A stretch of 64,000 bases of DNA from Thunnus maccoyii (Eukaryota; Chordata; Actinopteri; Scombriformes; Scombridae): contig NC_056538.1 of NCBI RefSeq assembly GCF_910596095.1, positions 32,855,094-32,919,093 on the forward strand, in the 5' to 3' direction. Both the position numbers and the translations under genes were made by a program. The notes below the pieces were generated by a model, which did not search any database, had not been told where the DNA came from, and was given only the letters and a program-made list of their open reading frames with translations. Of this stretch, positions 1 through 26,795 are shown piece by piece (positions within the stretch are counted from its first letter, which is position 1; each line of letters starts with the position of its first letter).

Positions 1-974
1 ACTACAATTCACCATGGCAACAGGTAAATAAAAAGCAGAGCCTCCATTTTAATCCTGTGGACATAGAGATATTAACACATTTATCTTAAAAGAAAGAGCC
101 TGAGTCAGAGCAAAGTTTTTTTTTCCAGTGTTGCTCGTTAATTCATCATTTACCAGACTTGTTAAAGTGGAAACTGACTGTGAATCAGGTTGCAGCTACA
201 TTACATTTTAAATATATTTGTTCAGCTTTTATCTGACAGACAAAACACTTGAGGCAGCAACTGAAGATGAAAAATATAGTTATAAAGATTTTAAACATAT
301 ATAGATCAAAGACAGAGAGACATGACTGTCAAAAACTTTCCTTTTTGATAAAGCTTATAGTTAGGGCCGACCAGGCTCGCCTTGGATCAGCCCTTAGTTA
401 TGCTGCTATAGGCCTAGACTGCTGGGGGACTTCCCATGATGCACTGAGCTCCTCTCCTCCTCCTCCTCCTCCTCTCCATCTGTATGCATTCAAATAACGT
501 CAACGCATGTCACTAACTTTGCTTCTTCCCTAGTTTTTTGTGCTTTCTCATCTCGCAGGAAACTCTGGGTTGCAGGGCGAGTCTTCGTGGTCCTTCACAG
601 TCCTGTTGGCATCCTTCTCTGGCTGTTGCTGCTGTTATTCTGTCCCACCCCCTCCTCCCCCTTTCCTTCTTTCTTTCTCTCTCTCAACCCAACTGGTCAA
701 AGCAGATGGCCGACCACCAAGTGCCGGGTTCTGCTTGAGGTTTCTTCCTGTTAAAAGGGGAATTTTTCCCTTATCTTAAATGAAAGAGATTTAGTTTCAC
801 TAAATCTGCTTTATGGAATACAGCCCAGTATTTACATAATAAAAGGGGTTCCTCAGGGTACATTCTGTTGGGATCTGAAAAAGTTCATCTGAACCGCTTC
901 AGTCTCTGGATTAACTCGGGGGCGGCTAACAGGGATCCAAGTGAGGAAAGACAGTGTGTCCAGTATAAACTCAC
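1..974. other. supt5h intron with an L2-like 3'-tail fragment
   Basis: No coding exon is visible between base 1 and the exon at 975-1080. The stretch 690-780 (with GGTTTCTTCCTGTTAAAAGG) looks like the conserved 3' tail of a teleost LINE; a related piece occurs in the other orientation at 23775-23980. The rest is nondescript AT-rich sequence with short TCC and TTTC runs. Confidence 0.5.
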
Positions 975-15837
<14,863 letters not shown>

Positions 15838-16180
15838 CCTGTAGCTCCGAAGTGACTGCAGCAGCGCCGAGAGAGAAAAAGCACATCACTAAAGTTTGAA
15901 TCAAACGCAGTTTCACAAGCTAAAGCTAACGCTAACAGTCAGTGAGGCCTAGCACAGCGAGCTAATGTTAGCATGGATGTTACGCTCCAAATATCCACAA
16001 CAGCTACAATTGAATGCTGCCTGATGGGTTCCGTCGGTGTCACTTACCTATTTTTAACTCCTGCCTCGGTTTATATCTTTCTAGCTGTGAAATAGGAGTA
16101 AATATCAGCTTGTTTCGATTACTCCAATATCTCTGACGTCTTCTTTGAGAACCGCGAGATTTCCGAAATCTCGCGCGGGT
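15838..16180 (-). promoter_or_regulatory. supt5h: supt5h 5' UTR, first intron and likely promoter
   Basis: A donor (GTAAGTG) on the minus strand ends a noncoding exon at 16048. The next exon begins at 15855 after a TTTTTCTCTCTC...CTGCAG acceptor, or at 15838 after CTACAG, just before the ATG at 15837. Upstream, at 16154-16174, is a CpG-bearing inverted repeat, GCGAGATTT-CCG-AAATCTCGC. It contains CGCGAGA half-sites like those in TCTCGCGAGA housekeeping promoter elements. There is no clear TATA box. The transcription start is inferred to lie near 16.1 kb. Confidence 0.6.
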
Positions 16181-17432
<1,252 letters not shown>

Positions 17433-17457
17433 GGCACAGACGCGCAGACTGGTTATC

Positions 17458-17463
17458 AATAAA
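17458..17463 (+). terminator. triap1: Polyadenylation signal of triap1
   Basis: An AATAAA hexamer lies 25 bases after the stop codon, implying a very short 3' UTR. Confidence 0.7.
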
Positions 17464-17539
17464 CACGACAAACACCCCGGGAGTGTCTACGAGACCAGTG
17501 AGCATGCGCAGAGGCAGAGATGCTGCAACACGCAGTGAC

Positions 17540-18484
17540 GATGAGGAGTGAGGAACACTTTTAACTTTAATAACGGTGGATTTATGGTTTAAAGATCCCC
17601 TCCGGACATAAATACTCTGCTTGGAACAACAATATCTCGTATGTTTTTCCACAAAAAAGTATAATTACCACTTTAAAAGCAGCATCTTCTCTCTGATAAA
17701 ATTTAAGAATCTCTGAATGTGCAAATATTGTTCATTTCTGAAGTTTTCCTGCCTGTAAAGTCCATTCTCAGTGTTTGTGCACTGGAGCAAGTTTCCACAT
17801 CACACATGTAAGCTGAATATTGGACCAGGATTGGCTCCAAACCATATGTGATGTCACAAATCCTGCTGGTGAGCCCGCCCCTAAAATCCACATTTTCAAT
17901 GAACCCCGGAGAAACTTTCCACTTCCAGCAGATGAATGTGAAAACAAACAGTTACATATTCTGCACAGAGAAGCTCAAACATGCTGCTGTTGAGACAAGA
18001 AGAAAAACATGTTTTTGAGTGGACGGGGGACTTTAACCAGCAACTCCTGGAGCAGCTTTGCTTTTTCAGATCTGATGCTCATATATTTAATTTGTGATCA
18101 TGATAAATGTAGGCTGCTTGTAGAGCTGAAACAGCTGCTCAATGTGCAGAAAACTGATCAGCAACATCTTTCATAATGGTGCATTTGTTAAAGTCACTTC
18201 TGCCTCTCTGGACGTTGGACGTCACCGTAGGGCTCTGGGAAGTTGTGATAACAAGCTCCACATGATGCTACTAATTATAACTTATCAATATTATTTATAC
18301 TAATAAAAATAAGTAGAAATGATTGTGTATTTCTTTTTGATGTTGAAGGTCAGTTGGAAAGCAGCACTGCTCTGCCACTGTACTGATTTAACTGATTGGT
18401 TGGCATTTTTTCTTTAATCTTGTCATTTTCTTTGTAAATTTTTATTTTAAAACATATTTACATGTCTGTTCTCAGTTTCTAATT
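17540..18484. other. Intergenic sequence with a possible dispersed repeat
   Basis: No gene is seen. The segment about 17560-18060 (including CTCCAAACCATATGTGATGT) resembles a non-coding repeat common in teleost genomes. That is from memory, and no second copy occurs in this window. Confidence 0.35.
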
Positions 18485-18937
18485 CAGCGTTTCCCCTATA
18501 AATGTGTGATATAAAACGAGCAAGTGCGAGTTGCAGAAAAGTGACGGTGAATGTGAGCGAAGCAGAGGAAAATATGAGCAGTAATTTGTCAATCTGGGAG
18601 TAAATGTACAGTACAGATGACAGTGTGTCATTTAATAAATGCTGCAGGCTCTCAAGATCAAGAAAAGTGTCATCTGTTGTTTCCCTAAGTGCTGGAAAAG
18701 TGAAGGGGGTTAGCCCCAAAGTTAGCCATAATGAGTTAGCCTAACCAGACCAGGTTCACTTAAGGTGGACTGACCTTTTAAGGAGCACCAGCTATTCAGT
18801 TTCACAGTTCAGTGTCGATTGCAGTCGCTCCTAAACAGAGAATGGAGAGATGTCTAGCTGCTGAGTCTCTCCCGAGTTTTGCTCAGTACTAGCATCCCAC
18901 TGCTACCACAAAGCAGTCAACCTAGGGGAAACACTGT
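18485..18937. mobile_element. hAT-like non-autonomous element
   Basis: The ends are imperfect inverted repeats: CAGCGTTTCCCCT at 18485 and AGGGGAAACACTG ending at 18937. Interior 18680-18750 resembles the reverse complement of 2690-2760 inside the hAT element at 2535-3426. No clean target duplication was found, so the exact limits are provisional. Confidence 0.6.
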
Positions 18938-20334
18938 AATTTATTTTCTAGTTCATTTGTTCATTTCAACTGTTTGTGCACATGTGTAAACAAACATGTC
19001 AAACTTTCACTGGAGTCTTTTTGTGTTGGTGATTATAAAAAATAAGTTGTTGCTGGCGAGACTGCACTCTGTGTCCTCTGATTAGGTAAGATTGCTTCAG
19101 AATATTATCCTGTTGACATCAGAACGTCCCCCTCCTCAGTGTCTCCATGGCTATAAAACATTTAGAGATCATATCTGCTTTGAGGAACACCCTGCACTGT
19201 GAAACTCAGAGGACAGGGTGTTGTTTTAGTAAATTTACTAATATGGACTATGCTAATATGACGGTGTCATGAAATACTATAATTCAGCTGTGTATTAAAT
19301 TAAGTATGGATCACGGGTCAACTATGATCCATTGCAACCCTACAACTGACATCAGCATGCTAACCAGCTACGCCCAGCCTGTCCTGTCTTGTAATACCAC
19401 TTTGTACTTCAATGGTGACTGTAGCGCTCAGTCTAACATCAGAGCAAGAAAAGGGGCACTGCCCCGAGCATGAATGCATTATGAGAGCTGGATATGGTGC
19501 CACCCCTCAGCCTTGCTTCCAATTGGAAAAATACCCCTGCAGCCCAAAAAGCATTTCAAAGTTCAAGTTTTATTTGTGCCAAGTGGGCAATTGGTAGTGC
19601 AGCAAGCATAAAAACACATGGCAGAACATAAATATGCCACAGAAACATACAACAGTTTACGTGGACAAGTAGGTATCCACCATAACCCTCTAAGACATCG
19701 GCATTCCATGCAAATCATCCATACAAATATAATGTACTGCCCCTCAATATTAATAATTGTCACAGTCTCTGTATCATCATCATCATCATCATCATCATTG
19801 TCATCAACACTGAAGTAGTGGGCTAAACAACAACAGCAGCAGTTCCTCTTCCTGCCAACAGCACTAAAGGCTTGAATGGAGATGGATGAAGGAAGTTTTG
19901 CAACTGGTTTTTTTTGGCTATAGAGGCACTCAAATGTAAGCCAGATGGTAACAGCTTGTACTCTGAGCTAAAAGGATTCCTTCTGAAGGAATGGTCATGG
20001 CTTTATTCATGGCAGATATTCAGTGGGCGTTTCATCCCTAGAAGAAAACCTGGAAGCTAGAAACTTTTCTGGCGTATGCATAAGGGGGGAGTGAGTCTGT
20101 GCTTTCTGGTGATATGCTGCCCAATATTTGTTTGGTGCATGTTTCAAGTCTGTCTAAAACAACAGTCAGGAGCCCAAATGAACATTGAAACATGCTTTTA
20201 TTGCTGTAATAATTTCTCCTGTTAATCATAACCATTAGAAGATATTAATAATAATAATAATAATGCATTTAATGTACTGCACTTTTCATTCGCAGTGAAT
20301 GAAGTGCTACAGCATTAAAAACACATAACATATG
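18938..20334. other. Intergenic region with repeat fragments
   Basis: No gene is seen. Bases 19160-19215 match 24110-24165 (CTGCTTTGAGGAACACCCTG). Bases 20165-20237 are a copy of the dispersed repeat at 7417 and 35911. A (TCA)n microsatellite lies at 19769-19798 and an (AAT)n run at 20243-20262. Confidence 0.5.
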
Positions 20335-20543
20335 ACCATAGACTGTAAAAAATAATTGATGTAGCCACGGTGACATCACCCATTGGTTTGTGGACTCCCA
20401 CTTTGAAGCCTTGAGTTTGAATTTTGATCATCACCATCTTGGATTTTTGGAGATAGAAGTGACCATATTTGGATGAGGGGGTGGAGCTGACCCTAATGCT
20501 AGCTGCTAGCTTGGTTTAGCATGGTGCATTTACAGTCTATGGT
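20335..20543. mobile_element. 209-bp MITE
   Basis: Perfect 15-bp inverted ends, ACCATAGACTGTAAA (20335-20349) and TTTACAGTCTATGGT (20529-20543), bound a sequence with no coding frame. The same terminal word (ACCATAGACTGTA) starts a longer related repeat at 37065. The superfamily is unresolved because no convincing target duplication is seen. Confidence 0.75.
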
Positions 20544-20644
20544 TAACTATGATAATGCTAATGCTAATTTTCGCAAGTGCAAAACAGGTTTCAAACCATT
20601 AAAACAAAATGTAATTATTGCGAAAAACTGAACATAATAATAAT

Positions 20645-20727
20645 TAGAATCAGGTGTGTTAGAGTAGGGAGATACATCAAACATGCAGGGCAATGGCCCT
20701 CCAGGAGCAGGTTTGGTGACCACTGTT
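20645..20727. repeat. Fragment of a dispersed hAT-derived repeat end
   Basis: The text from CAGGTGTGTTAGAG to GGTGACCACTG resembles the end of a common teleost repeat that usually closes with a CACCCCTG-like terminus. It is recognised from memory; only one end is present. Confidence 0.4.
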
Positions 20728-20829
20728 ATAAGTGGTATGTTTTTTTGTTTTTTTCAAGGCATGTGATTGGGGAATCCTCCATGAGCAGATGGCAAAGCAG
20801 CAATACATTAAGCGCCTCTCTGTCTATCT

Positions 20830-21130
20830 GATGACTGCATCATTGAGGTGAAATGTCCATGGTCAGCCAGAGCCAAGACCATCCTACAGGCAGCAGAGAG
20901 TAGGGACTTTTTTCTGGAGTTGGATGAAAAGACTGGTTCCCTGAGACTAAAACAACCTCATGATTACTTGCATCAGATCCAATACAACCTACACTTGACC
21001 GGAGTTAATTGTATGAACTCTTGACCTTGTCATCCTGCCAGTGCTCAAAGATCCAACGTGGGCTGTTGACACTGACACTCTGAAAACATTTTATAAGGAG
21101 TGTTTCCTTCCAAACAGTGTGTCGCAGTTG
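20830..21130 (+). pseudogene. YqaJ-type nuclease fragment of an ISL2EU-like transposon, frameshifted
   Basis: The frame from 20830 reads DDCIIEVKCPWSARAKTILQ and continues to HLTGVNCMNS before a TGA at 21022. A +1 shift resumes the protein as DLVILPVLKDPTWAVDTDTL up to about 21120. The E-x-K motif in IEVKCP is the core of YqaJ/lambda-exonuclease-type nucleases, and this form is known as an accessory protein of ISL2EU transposons. No start or complete domain remains. About 1.3 kb away on the other strand is a DDE_Tnp_4-type transposase fragment, the expected partner; a younger insertion lies between them. Confidence 0.65.
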
Positions 21131-21164
21131 TAAGTTAGCCCTCACATACCGTTGAGAGTCCAAT

Positions 21165-22270
21165 ACAGTGCTGGAAAGTAACTAAGTACATTTACTCATG
21201 AACTGTGCTTAAGTTCAATTTTGAGGTACTTGTACTTTACTTGAGTATTTCCATTTCATGCTACTTTATATTTCCACTCCACTACATTTTAGAGGGAAAT
21301 ATTGTAGGCACAAAAATACAAGAAAACTCCAAGGCACTCTCTTTTAGAACAATTAAAATGCCTTTATTGTCATGGCATGGTCACATAGACTTTTAAAACA
21401 AAGCTCTGACGTGTTTCGGCATTGAGCCTTCGTCAGGGAGTCAAACGGAACACCTGCCCTTTTTCTCGTGGTGTTCCACCAATAGAAATCTCCCACTTGA
21501 ATATGGTGTTGTGGCATTGAGAAGGTGTAGACATATACAAAAAACTCCAGCAGATGACTTCGTTCTGGTCCACAATGTTCATCAAAGCTGAATTAAAGAG
21601 CAACAACACAATACAAACATTGGCAATAGTTGTATAAAACTAGACAAAAAGATGTTTACAAAAAAGCAGTCAAATCTAGGTCCTCATTAAGGCCTGGATG
21701 TTCAGTAGCCTGTAGTTTGTCAATCCAAAAGGCTTCCCGTTGGTTAAGTTTCCTTTGTCTGTCACCTTTTTGTATGGAAGAAGGGATGTGGTCAATGCCA
21801 AAGGCATGTAATGTGGATAAATAGTGTCTAGCCATAGGATAGTTTACATTCCCTGTGTGAATGGCATAGTTAAGCTAGTCTGTCCTGTAAATGTCTTTTA
21901 GTTCTTACAATGTAAAAAACTTTGCAACTGGGACATTCTGTCTTCTTATATAACAAATGAAGTTTTACAATGAATGAAATGATTAATGGTGAACTCCTTC
22001 TGAGATGTAAAATCCATAAATGTCTAGGACTGTATTACATTTGTGCAGCGGTTACAATGGATCCGTTTGTAAGACCCCTTGGGTTTTGGACCCAACCATG
22101 TTTGTTGGGTGTTTGGTTGAAGAATGTGTACCAGTTTATCTGGTAGAGCAGGAAATCTCCTGAATGGAGGGAAATATTGTACTTTCTACTCCACTACATT
22201 TATTTAACAGCTTTACTTTTCAGATGAAGATTTGACACAATGGATAATATAACAAAGTTATGTTACATTG
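21165..22270. mobile_element. Dispersed non-autonomous DNA element, copy 2, split by a retroelement
   Basis: It begins CAGTGCTGGAAAGTAACTAA at 21165. It matches the reverse complement of 15445-15650 once the insertion at 21307-22181 is removed: AGTACAATATTTCCCTC in copy 1 spans the insertion point uninterrupted. The right border, near 22270, is uncertain. Confidence 0.65.
21307..22181 (-). mobile_element. Truncated Penelope-like retroelement with GIY-YIG endonuclease end
   Basis: The minus strand from about 21880 to 21640 encodes YAIHTGNVNYPMARHYLSTL, then GDRQRKLNQREAFWIDKLQA, then a stop after DLTAFL. This is the C-terminal GIY-YIG endonuclease region of Penelope-like elements (Poseidon/Neptune type). 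Upstream coding sequence (to about 22160) is broken by stops and shifts. GAGGGAAATATTGTA occurs at 21292-21306 and at 22167-22181, a perfect 15-bp target duplication. The copy is 5'-truncated. Confidence 0.75.
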
Positions 22271-22429
22271 TTATGTTCTCCTGTTTTATGTAACAGGACT
22301 GTTGTGGGAAATCTTCAGATGGGCCAATAAATCTTCAGGTCACCCACAACTTAGCATTAAACTCAAAACTTACAAAAGAGAGACTCAAAGAAATACACTG
22401 GAAGCTGGTAGAGTTCAATGTGAATAGGT

Positions 22430-23011
22430 TTACTCTGCATAAAGAGCAATACAAAGCAAACCAAGGCCTTGATCGTGGGATAAAGAACACACACATACTT
22501 TCAATATCTTGTTGATGTTTTTTCTGAACTGGTGTGGGATGTGGTGCAATATGCTAAATAATTTCAGCCTCTGAATGGAAAACTCCATCTGTATCCTTGC
22601 ACTGGAGATTAGTCTGTAATTGTTCACGTCCTCCTAGGGGAACTGTGCGTTTACAAGGAAAGACGAGATGTCCAGCAGAACTCTCTGGCAAAATGTCCTG
22701 TATTGTGTAGCCTTTGTCTGCCATAACCATATCACCTGGTTTTAGATGTTGGCGAAGTCCACAGTCAGCTGTTATTGCCTTGTCTGAGGAACTCCCACCG
22801 CACAGGTCACTGGTGAAGGCAATTACTCCATTGGAAGCAACACCAGTTAGAGCCTTCAGTGTGGTCTGTCCTTTGTACAGGCTGCACAAATAACTCTGTG
22901 TGTAAAGCCTCTCTTTTTTGTTAGAGACAACAACCTCGGTGCAGTCAAGCACTATCCTACAGTTTGGAAAGGACTGGAAGCAGTCTGGCAGTGATGTTTG
23001 ATTCTTGGCTG
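22430..23011 (-). pseudogene. DDE_Tnp_4-type transposase fragment (ISL2EU-like), broken
   Basis: The minus-strand frame from 23011 reads LPDCFQSFPNCRIVLDCTEV and continues through AFTSDLCGGSSSDKAIT and GDMVMADKGYTIQDILP. The aspartates in LDCTEV and MADKG fit the DDE_Tnp_4 catalytic core. After about 22627 a frameshift moves the C-terminal part (SSARIQMEFSIQRLKLFSIL) to another frame. No start codon or N-terminal THAP region is present. With the YqaJ fragment at 20830-21130 on the opposite strand, it suggests the remains of one ISL2EU element with converging genes. Confidence 0.7.
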
Positions 23012-23774
23012 TTTAAGTTTCATTAAGTTCAGGAAAAATTGATCAATTAGGGGCATAATTTTGACAGTTCAATCAGAATGATATTGTAGCTCAAATTTAG
23101 AAAGAAGCACTTCCAAAAACAGAACAGTGGCAGCGTCGGGCAATCCAGTGAAATACTGGACTCTGGCAGGATTGGAGGAAATTTGTCTGAAGGAGAAAGT
23201 TGCAAATCATGTTTCTGATTTTTAAAACATCTTGTTACTGTAAAAGAAAACTGAATAACAGGTTATCATTTGATGTATTTCTTCAATATATCATACACGT
23301 TTCAGACAGTGTTTAAGTTCAGTTTAGTGTTAGTTTGTGTTTCACACATGTTCTAAATTCTTCTGTGCTATGTCTATTCTAAACTTAGTTCTTTGCTGTG
23401 TAAGATGAGGCAGTTGTGTGTCTAACAGTTAAGTTTATTCTGTTATACCCTTACTTGAGCCAGTGATAAGATAACAGTAGTTATGTAGATGTTTATGTGT
23501 AAAACTGAAAAGCTTTAGAGGATAGTGTGGTTTGTCCTTAATTTAATATGGTAGTAATGTTATTTTGTGATGCTACTTGGTGCATGCTTATGTATTGTCA
23601 TATATGGTCGTGAAGAAAGTCTGTTCCTAGGTTAGCTGAACTTTTGACTTATGTTTCTATCTGAGGGTTGGTTGCTGACCTGTAAGGTTAGTAAACATGT
23701 CTTCAATTCTGTACGAGCAGTATTTAAGGGACTGGTTAAGTGCCAACCTTTCAGACAAAGAAAAGATAGCTAGG

Positions 23775-23980
23775 TGGTATCAATCAATCAATTTTTATTT
23801 ATATAGCGCCATATCACAACAGAAGTCATCTCAAGGCACTTTTCACATAGAGCAGGTCAAGACCGTACTCTTTAATATACAGAGACCCAACAATTCCCCC
23901 ATGAGCAAGCACTTGGCGACAGCGGTAAGGAAAAACTCCCTTTTAACGGGTAGAAACCTCAAGCAGACCCCGGCTCTTGG
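23775..23980. repeat. LINE (L2-type) 3'-tail fragment
   Basis: Includes TTTTTATTTATATAGCGCCA, GAGCAAGCACTTGGCGACAG and GGAAAAACTCCC, a well-known conserved 3' region of teleost LINEs. A fragment in the opposite orientation is at 690-780. Confidence 0.6.
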
Positions 23981-24329
23981 TATGTATCTTTGTCTCCAGA
24001 ACTATGATGCATTATACTTCTGATTGTATTATTTGACTACACTATTTCATAACCTGACAATGCTCTCTTTGTGTGTTTATTGAGTGATCAGCAATTTCCC
24101 ATTACATTACAGAGATCACATCTGCTTTGAGGAACACCCTGTATTGTGAAACTCAGAGCACAGGGTGTCAGTTTACTGTTTTAGTGAAAACTAAAAACAT
24201 TCACAGATCTAAAAGTGTAGGTTCACATCAGAAAGTGTTAATGCATGTAACAAATACATGACTTACACACTCTTATCTATGTGCACGACATACAAAATAT
24301 ATATGTCTACAAAGCTGACATGTTAACAC

Positions 24330-25030
24330 TAGGGGTGAAACTGATCACAAAACTCATGGTTCGGATTGTATCATGGATTTGAGTCATGGATCTGATCATT
24401 TTTAGGATCAGCAAAAAAAAGGGGGTAGACAAATAAAACTTTGTTTTCTATTATTCTGTAACACACTTACAGCACGAAACAGCAATGAACTTTTGCCCAT
24501 GGTCTTAAATGAAAACATTCAAGACAAACAACATTTAAGATGTCCAATGTTTAAATAAAATAAAAAAAATAAAAAAATATATGAAATATTCAATGCTCAA
24601 TTATTGCAGTATGAGGCACGGTAGTGAATGAAACAGCCTCTGTCCACATCATCGAAGCCTGATGATAACTTAGAAACATGAACACACGTCTTGTCCTGCA
24701 GCTTGTCGAACGAGCCACCAAACAAACATTCACCGCTAACGTCAGTTAGCAGCTAGATGCTAATTAGCTGCTCAACTGCAGCACATTAAACAGCAGCTAA
24801 ACATACCTGCAGATGTCACTTCGGACCCGTTAGATGCTGGTTTGATCGTTACCCTTCAAAATCCCTGTTAGCGACATGCTGTCTGCCCATGACTTGTACT
24901 TACAGCAGTTTGTTTACTTTGTCTTAAATGAGACTTTAATTTTGCAATTAATCCTCAGTTCATATGCCTGCCGAACTGTGGGGGGTGATCCGTACGGATC
25001 ACAGATCAACTACGATCAGTTACACCACTA
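24330..25030. mobile_element. 701-bp hAT-type non-autonomous transposon
   Basis: A perfect 8-bp target duplication, GTTAACAC, lies at 24322-24329 and 25031-25038. The ends are inverted: TAGGGGTGAAACTGATCA at 24330 and, read in reverse, TAGTGGTGTAACTGATCG. There is no coding frame. It may be related to the fragment ending near 19352 (GGATCACGGGTCAACTATGA). Confidence 0.8.
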
Positions 25031-25039
25031 GTTAACACT

Positions 25040-26250
25040 TGTTATTCTAGTTACTCTAAGCTTATTACTCAATATAAGGCTCAGCTTAAAACAAACTAAA
25101 GAAACTGTCAGAAGCAAGCAGCCAGACCTCCTGCACACTCATTCACTAATCATATCAACATCAACAGGTGACTGAACAACCACTCAATTAAAAACAGGAT
25201 CAATTCCACACGAATGAGTGAGTCCAGACAGCTCACTGTAACTTCAACAAGCAAACTACCTACAGCACATTATATATATATCTCTGCTGCATTCTTTTTA
25301 AGGAGATAAATTCACATAACAGCCATATAGAGAGACATTTAACCATCAGAGATTAAATTAGTGACCAAAGAGACAGAGAGAGAGAGAAGCTGTGTCTGGC
25401 TCACGTTATCTGATGTCTTCTTCTTTCTATCATGGAGATGAAGTATTCATGTCATAACATTTGGGGCTATTGGTCATCTTGTTTGTTAGTTAACAGAACT
25501 TTATGGCTGCTGCTTAACTGGTCTGATATCATTAGCAACAATGACAAACAAGATAAATCTCCTGGTTGTTTCTCTGGTTGCGTCTCTCTCCAGCCGCTCC
25601 CTGGCGGTGTCCTGCTGCTGCTGCGCTGCACAGTCCAGATAATTTCTCCCATTAGCTTAACAACAGTCCTTAACAGTCCTTCCATGGATGTATTAAGAGT
25701 CCTTCAGGCTGCTACAACACTAACTGTTGAATTGGCTAACGCAAGGAGCTATCTACTGCTGCTACTCTGCCTTACAGTGGAGAGAATTGAAGATGAATTC
25801 TGGAAACTATCATTGGACCAACTCAATGTCAATATTGCATTCTGGTTGTTGATTGGTTAGGGAGGCCGTCCTCCCTTGGAGCATCATTTTACGTGTCTCT
25901 TCCAAAGAAGAGAGAAAAAATGTTGTAAATAATACTGAGATTTGGTAATGGTTTATTTCAACCAAATATTCTTTTTTATATTTTGATCTCCCTCTTGCTT
26001 CTCAAAAAATAGAGGAGGATAACCTCCTCTGCCTCTATGGACCAGCCGTCACTGTGTGTGGCATACACCCCTCCCCCCTCTCTCTCCCTCTCAGTTGGAG
26101 AGGAGAATTTCAGAGTACTCTTCTTGTGAAATCTCCTCATAAATCCCATTACTTTGGCCAAATCTTATATTATGTCATATTTTGTAGGAAATTTTGTTGC
26201 GAATCCATTGATACAGTTTTCAAAGTGGTCAGACTTATAGTTTAGACGTC
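25040..26250. other. Intergenic sequence, no gene recognised
   Basis: An open frame of 142 codons at 25432-25860 has no recognisable domain, no convincing splice context and mixed composition, so I do not call it a gene. The rest is AT-rich with GA runs near 25370-25390. Confidence 0.4.
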
Positions 26251-26795
26251 AGAGGCCGGTGTTTGACACAAAGTTCATGCCTCCCTATTGCTTTACATTG
26301 TAAGGGTGATGTGGCACTGCAACTTTTGGGGCTTATAAAATCCAAACTGTTCGAGTTAGTACAAAGTTTTTAACAACTTTTTTCAGCACAGTGTCATAAG
26401 TCATGTATCAAAGTTTGAAATCGATACCATTACATCCCTCGGAGGAGATAGTGTTTGTTCGGGGGCCAAAATTGAGGCAAAGTCTTATATTGACAGGCTA
26501 ATTGCGGACTTCCTGTTGGATTTAGGTCTGGGGTGTCAGCGATGATTTGTAGGTCTTGATAAGATGAATAATTGAGTTTTGGTTCAATCTCTCTATGACA
26601 TTCCTACGGGCCGTGGCGGCCATTTTAGTTACATAGGTGGCGTAGAGAGCACATTTTGGCACTTTGGGGGTTAATTGTTACATTTTATCAAAGTTTTTAC
26701 CAGACCTGATGTGCGTGCCAAATTTGGTGAGTTTTTGAGCATGTTTAGGGGGTCAAATTTAGGTCGGAAGTAGCAGAATAATAAGAAAGAAACAA
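26250..26795. repeat. Dispersed teleost repeat with an (AATAAG)-like tail
   Basis: The block ends GGTCGGAAGTAGCAGAATAATAAGAAAGAAAC and contains GCGGCCATTTTAGTTACATA. I recognise it as resembling the non-coding 3' part of a common teleost LINE; the family is not assigned. There is no coding frame. Confidence 0.4.

Noticed and set aside
885..974. Extension of the supt5h exon past 975 in the open frame
   Set aside because: A GTGAGT donor at 974-969 follows the conserved AMSAV end, and the extension does not match SPT5.
25432..25860. 142-codon plus frame
   Set aside because: No known domain, no splice context, in a transposon-rich stretch.
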